Source of the DNA: Pempheris klunzingeri
Taxonomy: Eukaryota; Chordata; Actinopteri; Acropomatiformes; Pempheridae
Assembly: GCF_042242105.1 (NCBI RefSeq)
Contig: NC_092026.1
Span: 23,512,191 to 23,576,190 of the forward strand
Length of the DNA stretch: 64,000 bases
Direction: 5' to 3'
Shown here in pieces: positions 50,116 to 62,600 of this stretch. The notes beneath the pieces are model-generated. The model was not told the DNA's origin and searched no databases. It saw only the letters and a program-made list of their open reading frames with translations. Position numbers and translations under genes: made by a program. Each line of letters starts with the position of its first letter. Positions within the stretch are counted from its first letter, which is position 1.

Positions 50116-53100
50116 TCACTTGTGTTCCAGCCGTAGCAGTTGCTCCTTACCGTTAATGGTTAATGACCGCAGTTGCCCGTCCTCCTCTACCTCCACCCGC
50201 TCCTGCCCGTTCTCCACAATTCTGGTGGAGGAGAGATCAAGGAGGAGGAGAGAGTGAGGAAGAGGAGAGACACGTTCTACTGAAAAAGCTCTCAGCTCGG
50301 TGAGACGACTGCCTCCTAAGGCTGTCGCAACACAAAGACAATCTTGGTTGACCGAAAGTTTACCTGGGGGGGGCAGACGATTATTGTGGAGCACAAGACG
50401 ACAAAGTGTGTGGGTGGAGAGGGCAGTGAATGAATGAACGTGGTGGTGGATGAAAGAAGAGCATGGAGCAGAGGGGGAACAGGTCGTGTTCTTCATCATG
50501 TATCATCACTGCCTTGAACCCAGCTCCAGATATGAAGTCAGAAAGCTTCTGAAAACACATACTGCCCAGCGAAGGGTCACCTGATATGGACCCCCCAGTG
50601 AAGCGTTAGGGCCTTCACACCACATCTGCCTTGGTTGTGTTATGCTGTCGTTGTCACTACTGTATTGAATTGTGGGATATTTATGTCCAGTGCTGTGTGC
50701 ACGGTGTGAGGTCAAAGTGATGAAGATGTCCTCCTCACTTAAACATATTAAACACACACACACTTGTGATGAATGACCACGCAGACTGTTCCAGTCTTTG
50801 TTAAAGTGACAGCGTTCATGTCAGAGCTGAGCTGTGTAGGAAGTGTTATGAATGGAGGTGTGACAGGTGTGACTTGGCTGGATCCCACCCCTTCATGTAA
50901 AAACCACGACCAGTCACCTTTGATTAGGATTCTTGGCTTGGATACAAAAAGCATTGTGTTGTTCCACAGTTCATCCAGCTGAGGACACGCTGTGAGTGAG
51001 TGTGGAGCTGCTGAAACAGGGTGTTTCAATAGACACACAGGGTTTGTTGGATGCATTCAGAAAAGCATGTAAATGAAATAAAATAGATGACTTGAAGGAA
51101 CACAGGGTGCACTGTGACTTCCTGGAGTGCTGAGCAGCTGGAAAATCACAGCGTCAGCGCAAAGCTGCTTTTTATTGATTTTTAACTAAATCAGTAAGCT
51201 TGTTTCCAGTTTGGTTTGTATTTCTTTAATTCAGGAAGCATTTGAATGGATTTTAGCTTTTCTTACGGTCAGCAGGAGGCCAGGGGAAGTGGCTGCTAAC
51301 TAGAGAAGAAGGCAGCGTCGACTTAATCGAGCTTGGATTCTCATTTTCCAGTGACATGTGTAGGACAGGAAAGAATAAAGAAGAAATGAAGTGGAAAAGT
51401 AGAGCACAGCACACTCCAGCAGTGTGTGACAGCCCTGCTGACTGGTATCTACCTTTTAGTGGTGATCTTCCTGCCGTTGATGATCTTGGTGGACGTGGAC
51501 ACGGAGCGGAAGTTGCCCATGCTTCCTCCACCTCCTCCTCCCCCAAAGGAGGAGGAAGAGAAAGAGGTAAATCCTCCCCCTCCTAGACTGCCCATGGTTG
51601 CCATATGACCCATGTGACCCATGTGACCCATGGTGCTCATTGAGCCAAACGAACCAAAGCCTGAGAAAGCGGACGGAGAGAGTCGAAGTTAACCGGGTGG
51701 TTTGTAACAACGCGTGCTGTTTCTGTGCTCGTGTGGTTCACAGTAGGACATGCTTGTTTCTTCCTGTATTTACTGGAGCAGGTCTTACCTGGGTCAAAAG
51801 GTGTGAAGCCAGCACCAAAGGGAGGAAAACCGACAAAGCCCCCATAAAATGAGCCACCTGTTCGGTTGCGATTCGCCCGACCTTGGTGCCGCCGGCCGCT
51901 GCCGAAAAAAGGATCGTCGCTAAATGGATCTGTACCTGAGGGAAAGAGGACGGACAACAAACGACGTGAGAGTACTGATAAATAAAGTCAAGAAAAACTG
52001 GTGCAGCAAATGAGGAAGGCTGAAACTTTTCAAATCTCCCAAAGCAGTGGAAGACTTTCACACTAAATAACACAGCTTACCGAAGAAGTCTGCAAACGGG
52101 TCTCTGCCTCCGAAGAATTCCCTGAAAACATCTTCTGGGTTGCGGAATGTGAACGGTTCATGGAAATGATCTCCGTTGTGGAAATGGTTCCCTGAAACAC
52201 CACATCAATGAACACTGATGGAAACAGTGTCAAACCAACAACATTTATTCACTTCTGTGAAGTCACCTGCCCCCCCCCAGGATCTAACTAAGCTTCTGTT
52301 CAATTACCAGGCAGCCTTGACTTATACAGGTCTGAGTTAAGAGCTGTGTTTCCATGGTAACAAACAACAAGTCAATCAACATCCAGACAGAGGAAAGGGA
52401 GTCTCAGGCTGAGTCTGTTGTTTAGGAGCAACAATGAGCAGTGAGAGGACAGTTTCTACCCTCTGCCATCACTCCTTCACTGAATCCTCCCAGTAAAACA
52501 TCCTGGAATTCTTCCAGAAGACACCTGAACTGGAAATGTATTATTTAGTGAAATATCTTGGTTGGTTCATCTGTTCTCTTAAAAAACTAGTGACTGCACG
52601 CAAATGATAAGAGCACTCACCTCTTCCTCCGTTGTTCCCGGTCAGTCCCTCTTTGCCATAGCGATCATATATGGTTCTCTTGTTGGCTGGAGGAGGTGAA
52701 AGACAACGACTGTGAGAATACAAGTAATAAGTCAGGCACATGAAGGCAGCTGAGGAGGCTCCATCTGAACTCCTCTGCCACCCTCGGGTGTTGCCATCAC
52801 TTCTCTCCATGAAGTACTGTGCAGTAACTTTGGCTGATGCCTGGTGTTTATTTGCAGACTTGTGCAGAGAGCTGTGCTACAAACCATCTGACAGGACTTC
52901 ATAAGCCTCTGACAGCTCCTTGAACTTCTTCTCAGCCTCGTCCTTGTTCTCTGGGTTTTTGTCAGGGTGCCACCTCAGGGCCAGCTTTCTGTACCTGCAG
53001 GAGGAACAAGGGAAGATGACTGATGCTTAATAAGACTTATCAAGCTTTCATGATCCCGCAAGCTGCTTGTTTCCATCCTTTAGTCTTGTGGACAACAAGG

Positions 53101-53885
53101 GAGATTCCAGTTGTCTCGTCTTCTCATTAATTGTAATATTTGTAGAATCTTGGTGCTTTAATAACTTCTTACTGATTAATGTATGGTGTCATACATCGTT
53201 TTTCAACTATTACTAAATATTTCTCATGTACTTGACATTTGTGACGTGGCAGTTGAAGCTGATGGAGCACGCTGGGAAGTTGTAGGAGGAGTAATAACAG
53301 CTGACACCCCACAAATCTTTATTCTTTAAATCTGACTCCCACTCACCACTGTCCCCTTGCCTTAACCCTTTAACCTTCTGCTCAACCATATGCTAGAGCA
53401 CATTTTGACTCACTATAGCTTATTGAAAACATGTTTTACTTACGACATCTCAACCGTTTGGTAGAGGCCAATATTTCAAAAAATGTGGGGTCTGTTCATA
53501 AAAAAACATTGATTTTTGTAATCAAGGAAATAAAATATATAAAGAATACATTTTTTCATTGCTTTTTTCTTGGTGAGGACGTTAAAGGGTTAACTTGTTC
53601 TGGCTTATCAAAAGTGTCCCTTTCCACTCTTTCTTGTGAACTGCTTATAGATTGTTCCGATAGTTTGAGCTCCCTCAGTGCTTCTGTAGTTGATGTTGCT
53701 CCGTAGAGAGGTGACCAGCCTGAGGAGTCAGAGTTAGGAGCATGGCCGGCAGCTACAAGGTCCAGCACAGCTAAGCTGGACTCTTTTGGAGTGTAAAAAT
53801 GTGACACTTTATCAACTCACGCTTTCTTGATTTCTTCTGCAGAGACATCTCTCCGTACTCCTAAAACCTGGTAGTAGTCCACCAT
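50116..53885 (-). CDS. dnajb6: DNAJB6-type J-domain co-chaperone (short-isoform C-terminus)
   Basis: An Hsp70 co-chaperone that in the family suppresses aggregation of polyQ and other amyloid clients. Seven coding exons with matching phases encode 270 residues: 53821-53885, 52885-52994, 52621-52686, 52081-52191, 51789-51935, 51453-51660, 50116-50221. The J domain occupies about 1-70, starting [10 protein letters not shown], with HPD at 31-33 and YDRYGKEGL closing it. A Gly/Phe-rich region follows (about 80-170; [11 protein letters not shown]). Then comes the Ser/Thr-rich client-binding region ([18 protein letters not shown]), and the C-terminal domain with [23 protein letters not shown] and [16 protein letters not shown]. 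The end matches the short cytosolic isoform (DNAJB6b, 241 residues in human). Extra length comes partly from a Gly-His-Met repeat at about 178-186. The start ATG is the first after an acceptor at 53928, giving a 42-base leader. Confidence 0.95.
50145..50151 (-). other. dnajb6: Internal splice donor in the last dnajb6 exon
   Basis: On the minus strand the sequence ATTAACG/GTAAGGAGC places a strong GTAAGG donor inside the codons for Asn-Gly-Lys-Glu. In human DNAJB6 the long nuclear isoform leaves the shared sequence right after ...LTING, while the short isoform reads on as KEQLLRL. The same choice is therefore available here. I could not find the downstream long-isoform exon by eye. Confidence 0.65.
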
Positions 53886-53927
53886 GATGAGTGGAAGAGG
53901 AGAGAAACTTCAGCGAGCTCGATGAAC
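53821..53927 (-). other. dnajb6: First coding exon of dnajb6 with its 5' UTR part
   Basis: The acceptor CTCTTTCAG/GTTCATCG at 53928-53929 precedes 42 non-coding bases and the ATG at 53885-53883. The exon ends AAAGC/GTGAGT at 53821. The acceptor shows that at least one non-coding exon lies upstream. Confidence 0.8.
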
Positions 53928-54539
53928 CTGAAAGAGCAAACAGAGCTGCTGAGTATCAGCGTCACAGGGCTGAGAGCCACTCCGGTTAGTGTCACACACT
54001 GTTGGCTTGGGGGGTTTTTAGAGCTTAGAAATGCCCACTTGTGCTCCTTGTCACAGGCTGGGTGTGCTGATCAAACAGTGATACCCTCCTCTGGTGCACA
54101 AAGTTAGTCTGGACTGGACTAAAGCAGAGGATGAGGGAAGGAAGTGGACTAGAAATCAAACAGAACTCTGTAGATAGGTGCCATTACTTCTCTTATTAGT
54201 TATCAAGTGAGAACACCAATCTCACTGACACACCGCACAGTTTGTGTCTTGGACACTGAATGCAGCACAGACTGTTCTGCACTGGTGGAGTGTGATGACT
54301 TCATGATGCCTCCATCCTGTGTGAGTGAGTGTTAAACTCTCTGTCTTTCCTGAACAAGGTATAAACCCCACTCAGGTGAACATGAGCTCACTACGATGCA
54401 CGGAGGGAAAGTTTAATAATCATTTGGATAGAAAATTGTCTTCTATCATTTCGCATACTGATGTAATGATGATTATTTGCATGGCCTGGCTGGTTCTTCT
54501 CCAGCTGCAGGACACAGCGGTGCCTCTTGGTGCCTCTCA

Positions 54540-55330
54540 GCCATGACAGCATCTCTTCACCCACACTAACACCGCTCGCTGACTCGGGCCGCCGGGACCA
54601 CGGTGCTCACCTGAGCTGGCTAACGTTCACCCCGTCTGTGTCCCGAGGCTACACGGGCACTTAAACACAACGGCAGCTTAAGCCGTGAACTTGTGCACCG
54701 ATTAAAACGAATGGAAACTTGACCGCCGACCACCGTTAAACCACTTCCTCCCACACGGTGTCCGCTTCCACGGCGACGCTAGCTAGTGTTTATCTCTCGA
54801 TGCTACCTGGCTAACGTTACTGAACAGACAGAAGAGCCAAGACCAGCGGCTTTACCGGGGACTACTCACAGCACGGCTCCAACACTCGGGATGGCCGACA
54901 GATGAAGAAGAAAAACGCCAGTGAGATTGTTGTGTTAGCGGCCGTTAGCTGCTCACCTTAGCGAACCTAACGTAAGCTGGTTAAAGCGTTAGCTTAGCGC
55001 TGCTTAGCTGTAAACATCATTGGCCAGCTCGGCTCTTCTGTCAAACACCCTTACCCAATCCAGGTCCTGCTGTCCGTGATCTCAGCAGATGTTTCAGACA
55101 GGCAAACAGTCTGTTGTTTGGGCTGCGACAGGAGCTAGACGGGTTTATTCATGTTCGGCAGTCTGCAGGTTCTCAGATTAGGAACAACGTCCTGGTTCTC
55201 TCTTCTTCGCCGCGGTCTGTTCTCTTATCGGCGGTTATTACAGCTTCCAGGCGCACTACCGCCCCCAGCCGGTCACAGGAGGCGGTGGCGCAGGACAAGT
55301 TGAGGTTGAAGTTAACTGGCAGGAAACATA
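54540..55330 (-). promoter_or_regulatory. CG-rich promoter region and candidate non-coding first exons of dnajb6
   Basis: A CG-rich stretch with three good minus-strand donors: CTCAG/GTGAGC (exon end 54611), GCT/GTGAGTAG near 54870, and CTAAG/GTGAGC (exon end 54957). Any of them could join the acceptor at 53928. This suggests alternative first exons or start sites in a housekeeping-type promoter. No TATA box was identified. Confidence 0.5.
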
Positions 55331-55898
55331 GCTGGACACTGAAAGGGTGGCAGCAAACTCTTCACTAAAGACTATAAGCAGGCCATGTTAGCTGGCTAGG
55401 AATACACAGACTGTCCTCAGTATGACAGCTAGTTCCCACCGAGCTCCCACGGCCCCAGCTGAGATGAAAAAAGGAAAGAAATGTTATTGCTTTCAATTAA
55501 CTAATAAAGTGAAGCTCAGTCACCATGTTGTCTAAATGTAGATTTTCTGTAATGTTATGTAGACCACATCATCTACATTAACAGAGGTTCAACATATTTA
55601 AGGTCCTAACTCCTTTTTTACTCATTTCATCATTGATGTGCATGATCTATGACTGCACATTTACTCTCGTTGCTACCTGGATACTTATGGACTGACCACT
55701 GCAACAAATGATTCACTGATAGAAATGTACAAAGTTGTGTTGCTTGCTAACTTGGAGGCTGTATGTGTGGCACTAATCTGACGGTACTGATGCTGAGGTT
55801 CTCTTTTTGTACGTGCTGTGTGAGATTCTGAAGACAAAATTAGAAATTTTGTGTTTGGTGGTCACAAAACACTGTGAATGATCTATTTGTGCAGGAGC

Positions 55899-55929
<31 letters not shown>

Positions 55930-56436
55930 AGGCAGGTCTACTCATACTCTTGTACATTCTTCACAGCTACAGTTATTCAATTCAATAGAGTTGTCACTTC
56001 AGCTTCATTAATTAACTGAAGACCTTCAACCAACAAGGCCAGCAGCATAGGAGCATGATGTTATCGTTTCTTCCCGGCTTTGCCTTTTGCTTCCTGTTGT
56101 ACTGAAAAATGACTTTAGGGTATTTTCTCATAAGAAATCAGGACCCTATAGTGTCAGCGTCTGTTTGAGCTCTTTTGTAATTTGCATTTGCATTCTCATT
56201 AATTTCATTACATTTTTTTGTTCACTAACTGGGTCGAATTCATAACTGGCAAACAGGAATTTGTTAACGGTCACATCTGCGCACAAATCAGTTCATAGTA
56301 GAGGAGGAGAAGCAGCAGAGTGAGGGGAAAAAAAAGAAGAGAGAGGAAGAGGAGAAGAAAAAGCAGGGGTACAAATGCTGTAATACATCAACGTCTAATT
56401 AGAAGTCATACCACAGTCCATTTTCACAACTACAAG
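55331..56436. other. Intergenic region between dnajb6 and exoc3
   Basis: A short spacer with no recognisable gene. It contains a CAGA tetranucleotide run (55898-55929) and a purine-rich AGAGGAAGAGGAG stretch near 56300-56365. It ends at the exoc3 3' UTR. Confidence 0.6.
55898..55929. repeat. (CAGA)8 tetranucleotide microsatellite
   Basis: A near-perfect CAGA/ACAG run between dnajb6 and exoc3. Confidence 0.93.
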
Positions 56437-56442
56437 TTTATT
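56437..56442 (-). terminator. Candidate polyadenylation signal of exoc3
   Basis: A minus-strand AATAAA (within AATAATAAAC) lies about 180 bases downstream of the exoc3 stop codon at 56622-56624. The position is plausible for the 3' end, but no cleavage evidence is available. Confidence 0.45.
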
Positions 56443-56621
56443 ATTTGCTGGAGCACACATGATCAGGAGGACGATAAAAACACCAAATTAAAGGTGGGGA
56501 CAGGAAAAGACAGCAAACTGCATTAAACAATTAAAAATGTGTCTGGAAAAAGAAGTGTATAGTATAATCATGTCTGAGGGTGCTGAAGGTGAAAATAGTG
56601 TCATGGTGATGATGACTGGCT

Positions 56622-59600
56622 TTATTTGAGCAGCTTTGCAGTTGCGATGGAGGTCATGGTAGTCATGGTCGTCATGGTGATGGTGGGCACTGTGATGTCT
56701 TTGAAGATGGCTTGTGTCACACCACCATAGGATACTTTGTTCTCGCTCAGAGTCCCGATGATCATCTGACGCATTTCCCTGCTGGCGTCACCACGCACTG
56801 CCAGCAACGCCTGGATGTGCTCCTCCCTACGGAGAGCCGGAAGGACAGGGATCATTGCAACATTTAGACCGTGTGGCACCAACCAAGAGCACAGCATCAT
56901 TTATGAAGAAACTCATCCAAGATACATGTGATTGGGTGTAGTCAGTAGCATTTTTAATAGCTGCATTCCATTTGGATGTGCTGGACATGCATACATGTCA
57001 CGGCTTCGTGGGGAAAAAGGAATGGCTTCATGCAATAATGTTCATTTCTCAGCGTGGGCATGTCGAGGGTCCAGACCTCGGTCCCAGCAGCAGCACACAG
57101 TGCTCAATACAGCGGTTTATTTTTTGATACAATCACTTGGAGTCAGAAATATTCAGCAAAGCTTGGGCTTGAGGTGTTGTAAAAAATGATGTAAAAAATG
57201 TGCGTGCACTGCTGGCTTGATGTGTCATTAAGATGTTTGTGACAGCAAGACAAAAATTGTGAAAATTCAAATGCAAAGTTTAAAAAGAAAAAAAAAACAT
57301 CAGCCCAGAAAAAAACAGCCGTCAGCTTGTGAAAAGTGTGCACGGATTGATGACATCACTGTCACAGTGCATGAGCATGCCTCGAGCTAGACAATGTGCT
57401 TATTGTCGAGCCAAAACAGATTTTGGAGAGGAAGAGAAACTGTATTTCAGGATGCATATTTCACTGTGAGGTGTAAACTCTATGATGTTCCAACAGATGT
57501 TGACAGTATTATAGTGCATGACACAATATGAATCCTTAATAACTTCAATGGAAATATACCCTGAAAGTCAAGACACTAACCTTATCAGCTGAGATACATG
57601 AGTCATGCTGATGTGAAAGTGTGTGTGACTGTGTGTACCTGATGTCAGGATACTTGGACACCAGAGTGGTAACCTCCAGGAACAGCAGCGTGGGGTCAGT
57701 CAGCTTGAACACCTCAGCAATGGCAGCTATGGCACCACAAAGTCGGTCTGTGTCTTCGCCCTACATGTAACCACCAAGCACAGTTAGGAATGTCCCTCCA
57801 ATCTGTCAGTACACCACGCCTGTGCTGGACAAGCAGTGTGTACACAGGATCTGCTTCCTCACAGCGCTGTGAACTATTTGTAGACTGAAGTCAACACAGT
57901 GGTCAATAGTAGTTTACAACTGTAATACTGGTGTAGAAATTCTATGTGAACTCACAGCAGCCAGTTTCCTGAAGAGGAACTTAAACTGGTCAGCCTCTTT
58001 GATCATCCTCTCAGCTCCCTCCCTCCTCTCATCAGCATTTTTAAAGGTGATCCTCTTCTGCATCACTGCTTTAATGTACTCCACCACCACCCTGCGCAGG
58101 GCCTCACTCGTCATCTCCTGCACACATGTCAGATAGTCTCTGTGTTAGAAATGCAAAGCTCACGTCTCTTCCACAACTATGGTAGTGAGAGAATATGACG
58201 ATCCCACCTGATTGAAGGGTTTCTTGATCTTGTTGAAGTCGTTGAAGTAGTCCTCCACCGTCACACAGATGGTGTCCACAGCATGAGAGCCCGTCAGCCA
58301 CTTCCTGGTCAGCAGCTCATTCAGGTGATGCTGCTCAGCGCAAAGTCACAAATCAAAACAATTAAACGCATTACAGTATTTCTACAGTGGAATTTCATAA
58401 TGCAAACCAAGCAGTTTTTGTCATTTACACTGTCACTTGAAATGAAAAGCAAAAGGGGTAATCCTACTGATGACAGTGCTAACATGCCAACATACTGTGT
58501 GTAAAAAACAAACGAGTGAAATTAATATCAAAATCATGTATTGAAGCATTGAGAATGAAAAGAAATCGATTTTCTTTCTAGCAAATGTCTGCAAAAAGAA
58601 AGTATCTTATTATAATAAAGGATTTAAAAAAAAGATCTCATTTAAATATACAGTAAATGTAGTCGAGTCCAACAAGAGCCCTTCTTACTTCAAGGTCTAA
58701 GAAGACTTCGTCCAACAGGAACTGGCATCCCTCCTTGGCCACCTCATTCAGTGTCCTCTCTATGGCAGCATCACTGGCAGTGGGCTCTGAGGACTGAGAG
58801 TACTTCCTCTTCAGACTGTTGATGGACTCTCTGAGAAACACACGGGAACACTGTCATGCAATAGAATATGAAAGCCCAAAGTGGTTGACACTATATCATC
58901 GTCCACTGGCACCATGCTGGTGCCTACGTGGTGCTTGTTTTAGAGAGCTGATGGCGCAGCAGTTTATGCAAAAATTATTTTTTTTAAATCACACTTTCCA
59001 GTCACAATACTGCGTGCTGCTTCTTTAGCAGTAGGGAATGTATAGACCCCCATCAGCTCATCTCTCTGCCATTAAGGAGCTGCCTGAACTGATTACCGTG
59101 TACCGTATAGTTATGGGTGACTTTAACATGAGAGAGTTGGATAAACTGCCTGAACGACCTGCACCATAGTGATATCAATCATACTTCTGAATTTGCTGAT
59201 GTAGCATTAAGTCCAGATGATATCTGATCAGCTATCAATAGAAATGTCTTTGCTGCTGGCCATTAGTTTGACACCACATGGACCCCTCCACAAACAGCAG
59301 CCACCTACAGTTCTTGGTTTTTAAATTTAGCCTTTTAGTGCACTTGCTGTCCTAAATGCTCTGACATGATTGACCATTCCCTGAGACTAAACATTATCCA
59401 CTGTCATCCTTGGAAGGGATGCCTGTCACTGGTTCAGTAGCTACAGCTATTAGTAGCCTAATATAATATCTGATGCTGCTCATGTGGGGATTCTTGAATC
59501 CTTAATGTTGAATTCCTGAATCGTTGGGTCTCTCTCTAATTAAAGAGTTTGGTCTAGACCTGCTCTTTATGGAAAGAGTCTTGAGATAATGCTGTTATGA

Positions 59601-62600
59601 ATTGGCGCTCTATAAATTGATTAAAAGATTAAAAGATTGATTGATTGATTGACCATATCGACATCACTGAAGGTAGAGAGGTAGGAAGGGCCAACTCTGA
59701 ATTTCTGCTGGTTATTCAAAACAAATGCCTTTGCATCTGGCTCGATGAGAAACGTACATATAAATATTACATAGAAATCCTTGTTAGTAAGCTGCAACAG
59801 AAGTGTGGCCCAAATGAGAGGGTGCTGCTAAAGCACTTATCCTCTCTGCTCCTTATTATGGGGATGTCATTCCCTGGCATGCTGCTCCACTCTGAGGCCA
59901 CTACCATTCTGCCCTTAGATTTAGTGACACCACTTCATTCTCATACAGAGAGGGCCAACCGACTTGACATTATGGCCAATTTACTTTAAGTGAAGTAGTT
60001 CATGAACAAAATGAAGTCTTACTTGAATGTCTGGCAGTTGTTAATGATGGCTATCATGTACTGTACATAACACTGGGGCAGCTGTCTGTCTCTCAGGTGG
60101 TCCTCTTTGTAGGTCATCGCCTCCTCCCTGTACCTGCACACAACAGCAACAACACACATCTGCTTACAGAGCAATCAATAGTATTATCGCAGTTTGTTCT
60201 CTTGATCACTGCTTGCATAGAAGTAATTTATGTAATTGCAGACATCAGAAGTAATTGTGTGAATGCATGGGAAAATCACCCAAGATCTGATACTATGTTT
60301 AAAATATTTTGCATGTGGCGTTAAATTTAAAACAATTCTGACATCTTTGGGCTTGAGATGTGTGTGGTGAAATTAATCCCATGAATCTAAATGATAGATT
60401 TAAGAAACCTTTATCATTACAGAAAGAAAACAGTATGAAAAAAACTACCTGATGAGGAAAGTGTTCATCTGTTTCAGGCAGAGCTTCAGAACTTGCTCTT
60501 TGAAATCCCCATCAATCTGCGCCGCAACTTGCAGGTTCTGCTCAAACATCTGATAGAGAGCGGAGTGCAGATACATAAACATCAGAAAGAGAAAGCTGAA
60601 ACTGGCAGTGGCTTCACAACCCTTCACTTTTTCAACATACCATGAGTCACAATGGTTACTGTTCCTCATTCCCATGTGTTCACACCATATGCTGTGACAT
60701 TCAAACTAATACATAGGTCCAGTTTCCTTTAATAATCTTTGACGTGTGTTCAGAACTTGACTGGAGTTCTTATCTTATCAACTTTAATCTGCATTAAACA
60801 TGGCCAAATATTCATAAGTAGCCACAAGCTATGCTGTTGCAGAGGTGCACTGGCAAAGTCTGGCAGCAAAGAAACAAACTCCGTGATCACTTCAATCTTG
60901 AACAGCTTTAGAACTCTCTGGATGGATGGATGGATGGATGGATGTCGAGGTTCAGGAAGAACACACTCAATGACATTCATTGTCTATACAGCTTATCCTT
61001 AAGGGTCGTAGGGGGGGCTGGAGCCAATCCCAGCTGACTTTGGGCGAGAGGCGGGGTACAACCTGGACTGGTCACCAGTCCATCACAGGGCCGACACATA
61101 GAGACAAACAACACAGGCTCACACTCACACCTGCGGGCATCAATGTCTTTGAACTGTGGGAGGAAGCCGGAGTACTTGGAGAAAACCCTGACGAGCAGGA
61201 GGAGCAGAACATGCAAAGTCCACACAGAAAGGTTCAAGGTTCAAAACTCAAACGTGCCGTCAGCAGATTCAAACCTGAAACCTTCTTGCTGTGAGACAAC
61301 AGTGCAAACCACTGCACCACCATGCTGCCCCCTTTGCTGTTTTCTCTATATCTGCCCATTCCTATTCAGATTCAGCAATACTTGGTCTAAAGTCAGAAGC
61401 TGTGTGTGTGTTACCTGAAAGACAATGGCAGGCAGTGTGGTCTGGTAGTATCCATCTTGGTCAGCCTCAGGCTCTGTTTCTTTCTGCCAGTCCTTCTTGT
61501 CTGTTTCCAGGGCCTTCCGCAGCCAGCCTGTTATATTCGACTGAAGACAAACAAAAAGATGGTTTCTAACATTGTTTCTCTGCCACTGTAACCTAATTAG
61601 CTTTATTCATTGAGACATTGACTTTTTCCAACTGTGAATGTGAATGAATGTGTATTTGACACTTTAAAGCCGAGTGCAGGAGGTCTATTTTCAGGGTAGC
61701 GCTCACAATTTGATTATGGGGGAGGACCAAATGAAATAAAGGCAGGCATAATGTGTATAAACTCCCCCAATGAATCGTCACCTAATCGTGGTGGGGGAGT
61801 TTGTGCGCTCCTGTGAACCTGGGAGCCCCCAGTATCATCTACCAAGGCAAAGTGGTTCCAGGGGAGAGGCCAGACTAAGAGTGGTTAAAAAACCCCGTAT
61901 GAAGGTTAGGGAAACCGGGGCCCCCTTCTGGAGCTTGAGCTGGAGCTTGCCGGCGATCTCTACTTTTTGCAGATGATGTGGTTCTGTTGGCTTCCTCAGA
62001 CCGTGACCTTCAGCAGGCGCTGGGGCGGTTTGCAGCTGAGTGTGAAGCGGTTGGGATAAAGGTCAGCAAGTCTGAGGCCATGGTTCTCTGCCTTGTTCAA
62101 GAGTGAGGGTAAAATGGAGCACGAGATGGACAGACGGATTGGTGGCGTCAGCAGTAATGCGGGTGCTGTACCGGCCCATTGTGGTGAAGAGGGAGCTGAG
62201 CCGGAACAGAGCAGCTTCTCTTTCACATTGAAAGGAGCCAGTTGAGGTGGTTCGGGCATTTGGTCAGGATGCCTCCTCCTGGGTGCCTCCCTTTGGAGGT
62301 TTTCCAGGCATGTCCCACCAGGAGAAGACCCCGGGTCAGACCCAGAACTCGCTGGAAGGATTACATATCTCATCTGGCCTGGGAACGCCTTGGGATCTCC
62401 CAGGAGGTGGAAAGCGTTGCTCGGAAGAAGGACGTCTGGAGCGCCCTGTTGCCACCGCGACCCGACCCCGAATAAGTGGAAGATAATGGCTGGATGGATA
62501 ACATGTATAAAGCTTCCAGACTAAATAACTTCCAGGGGACATCCATTAGTGCTGCTGTTAGTGTGTATGTGGAGCTTACTGTAAAGGTCTTGACATATTT

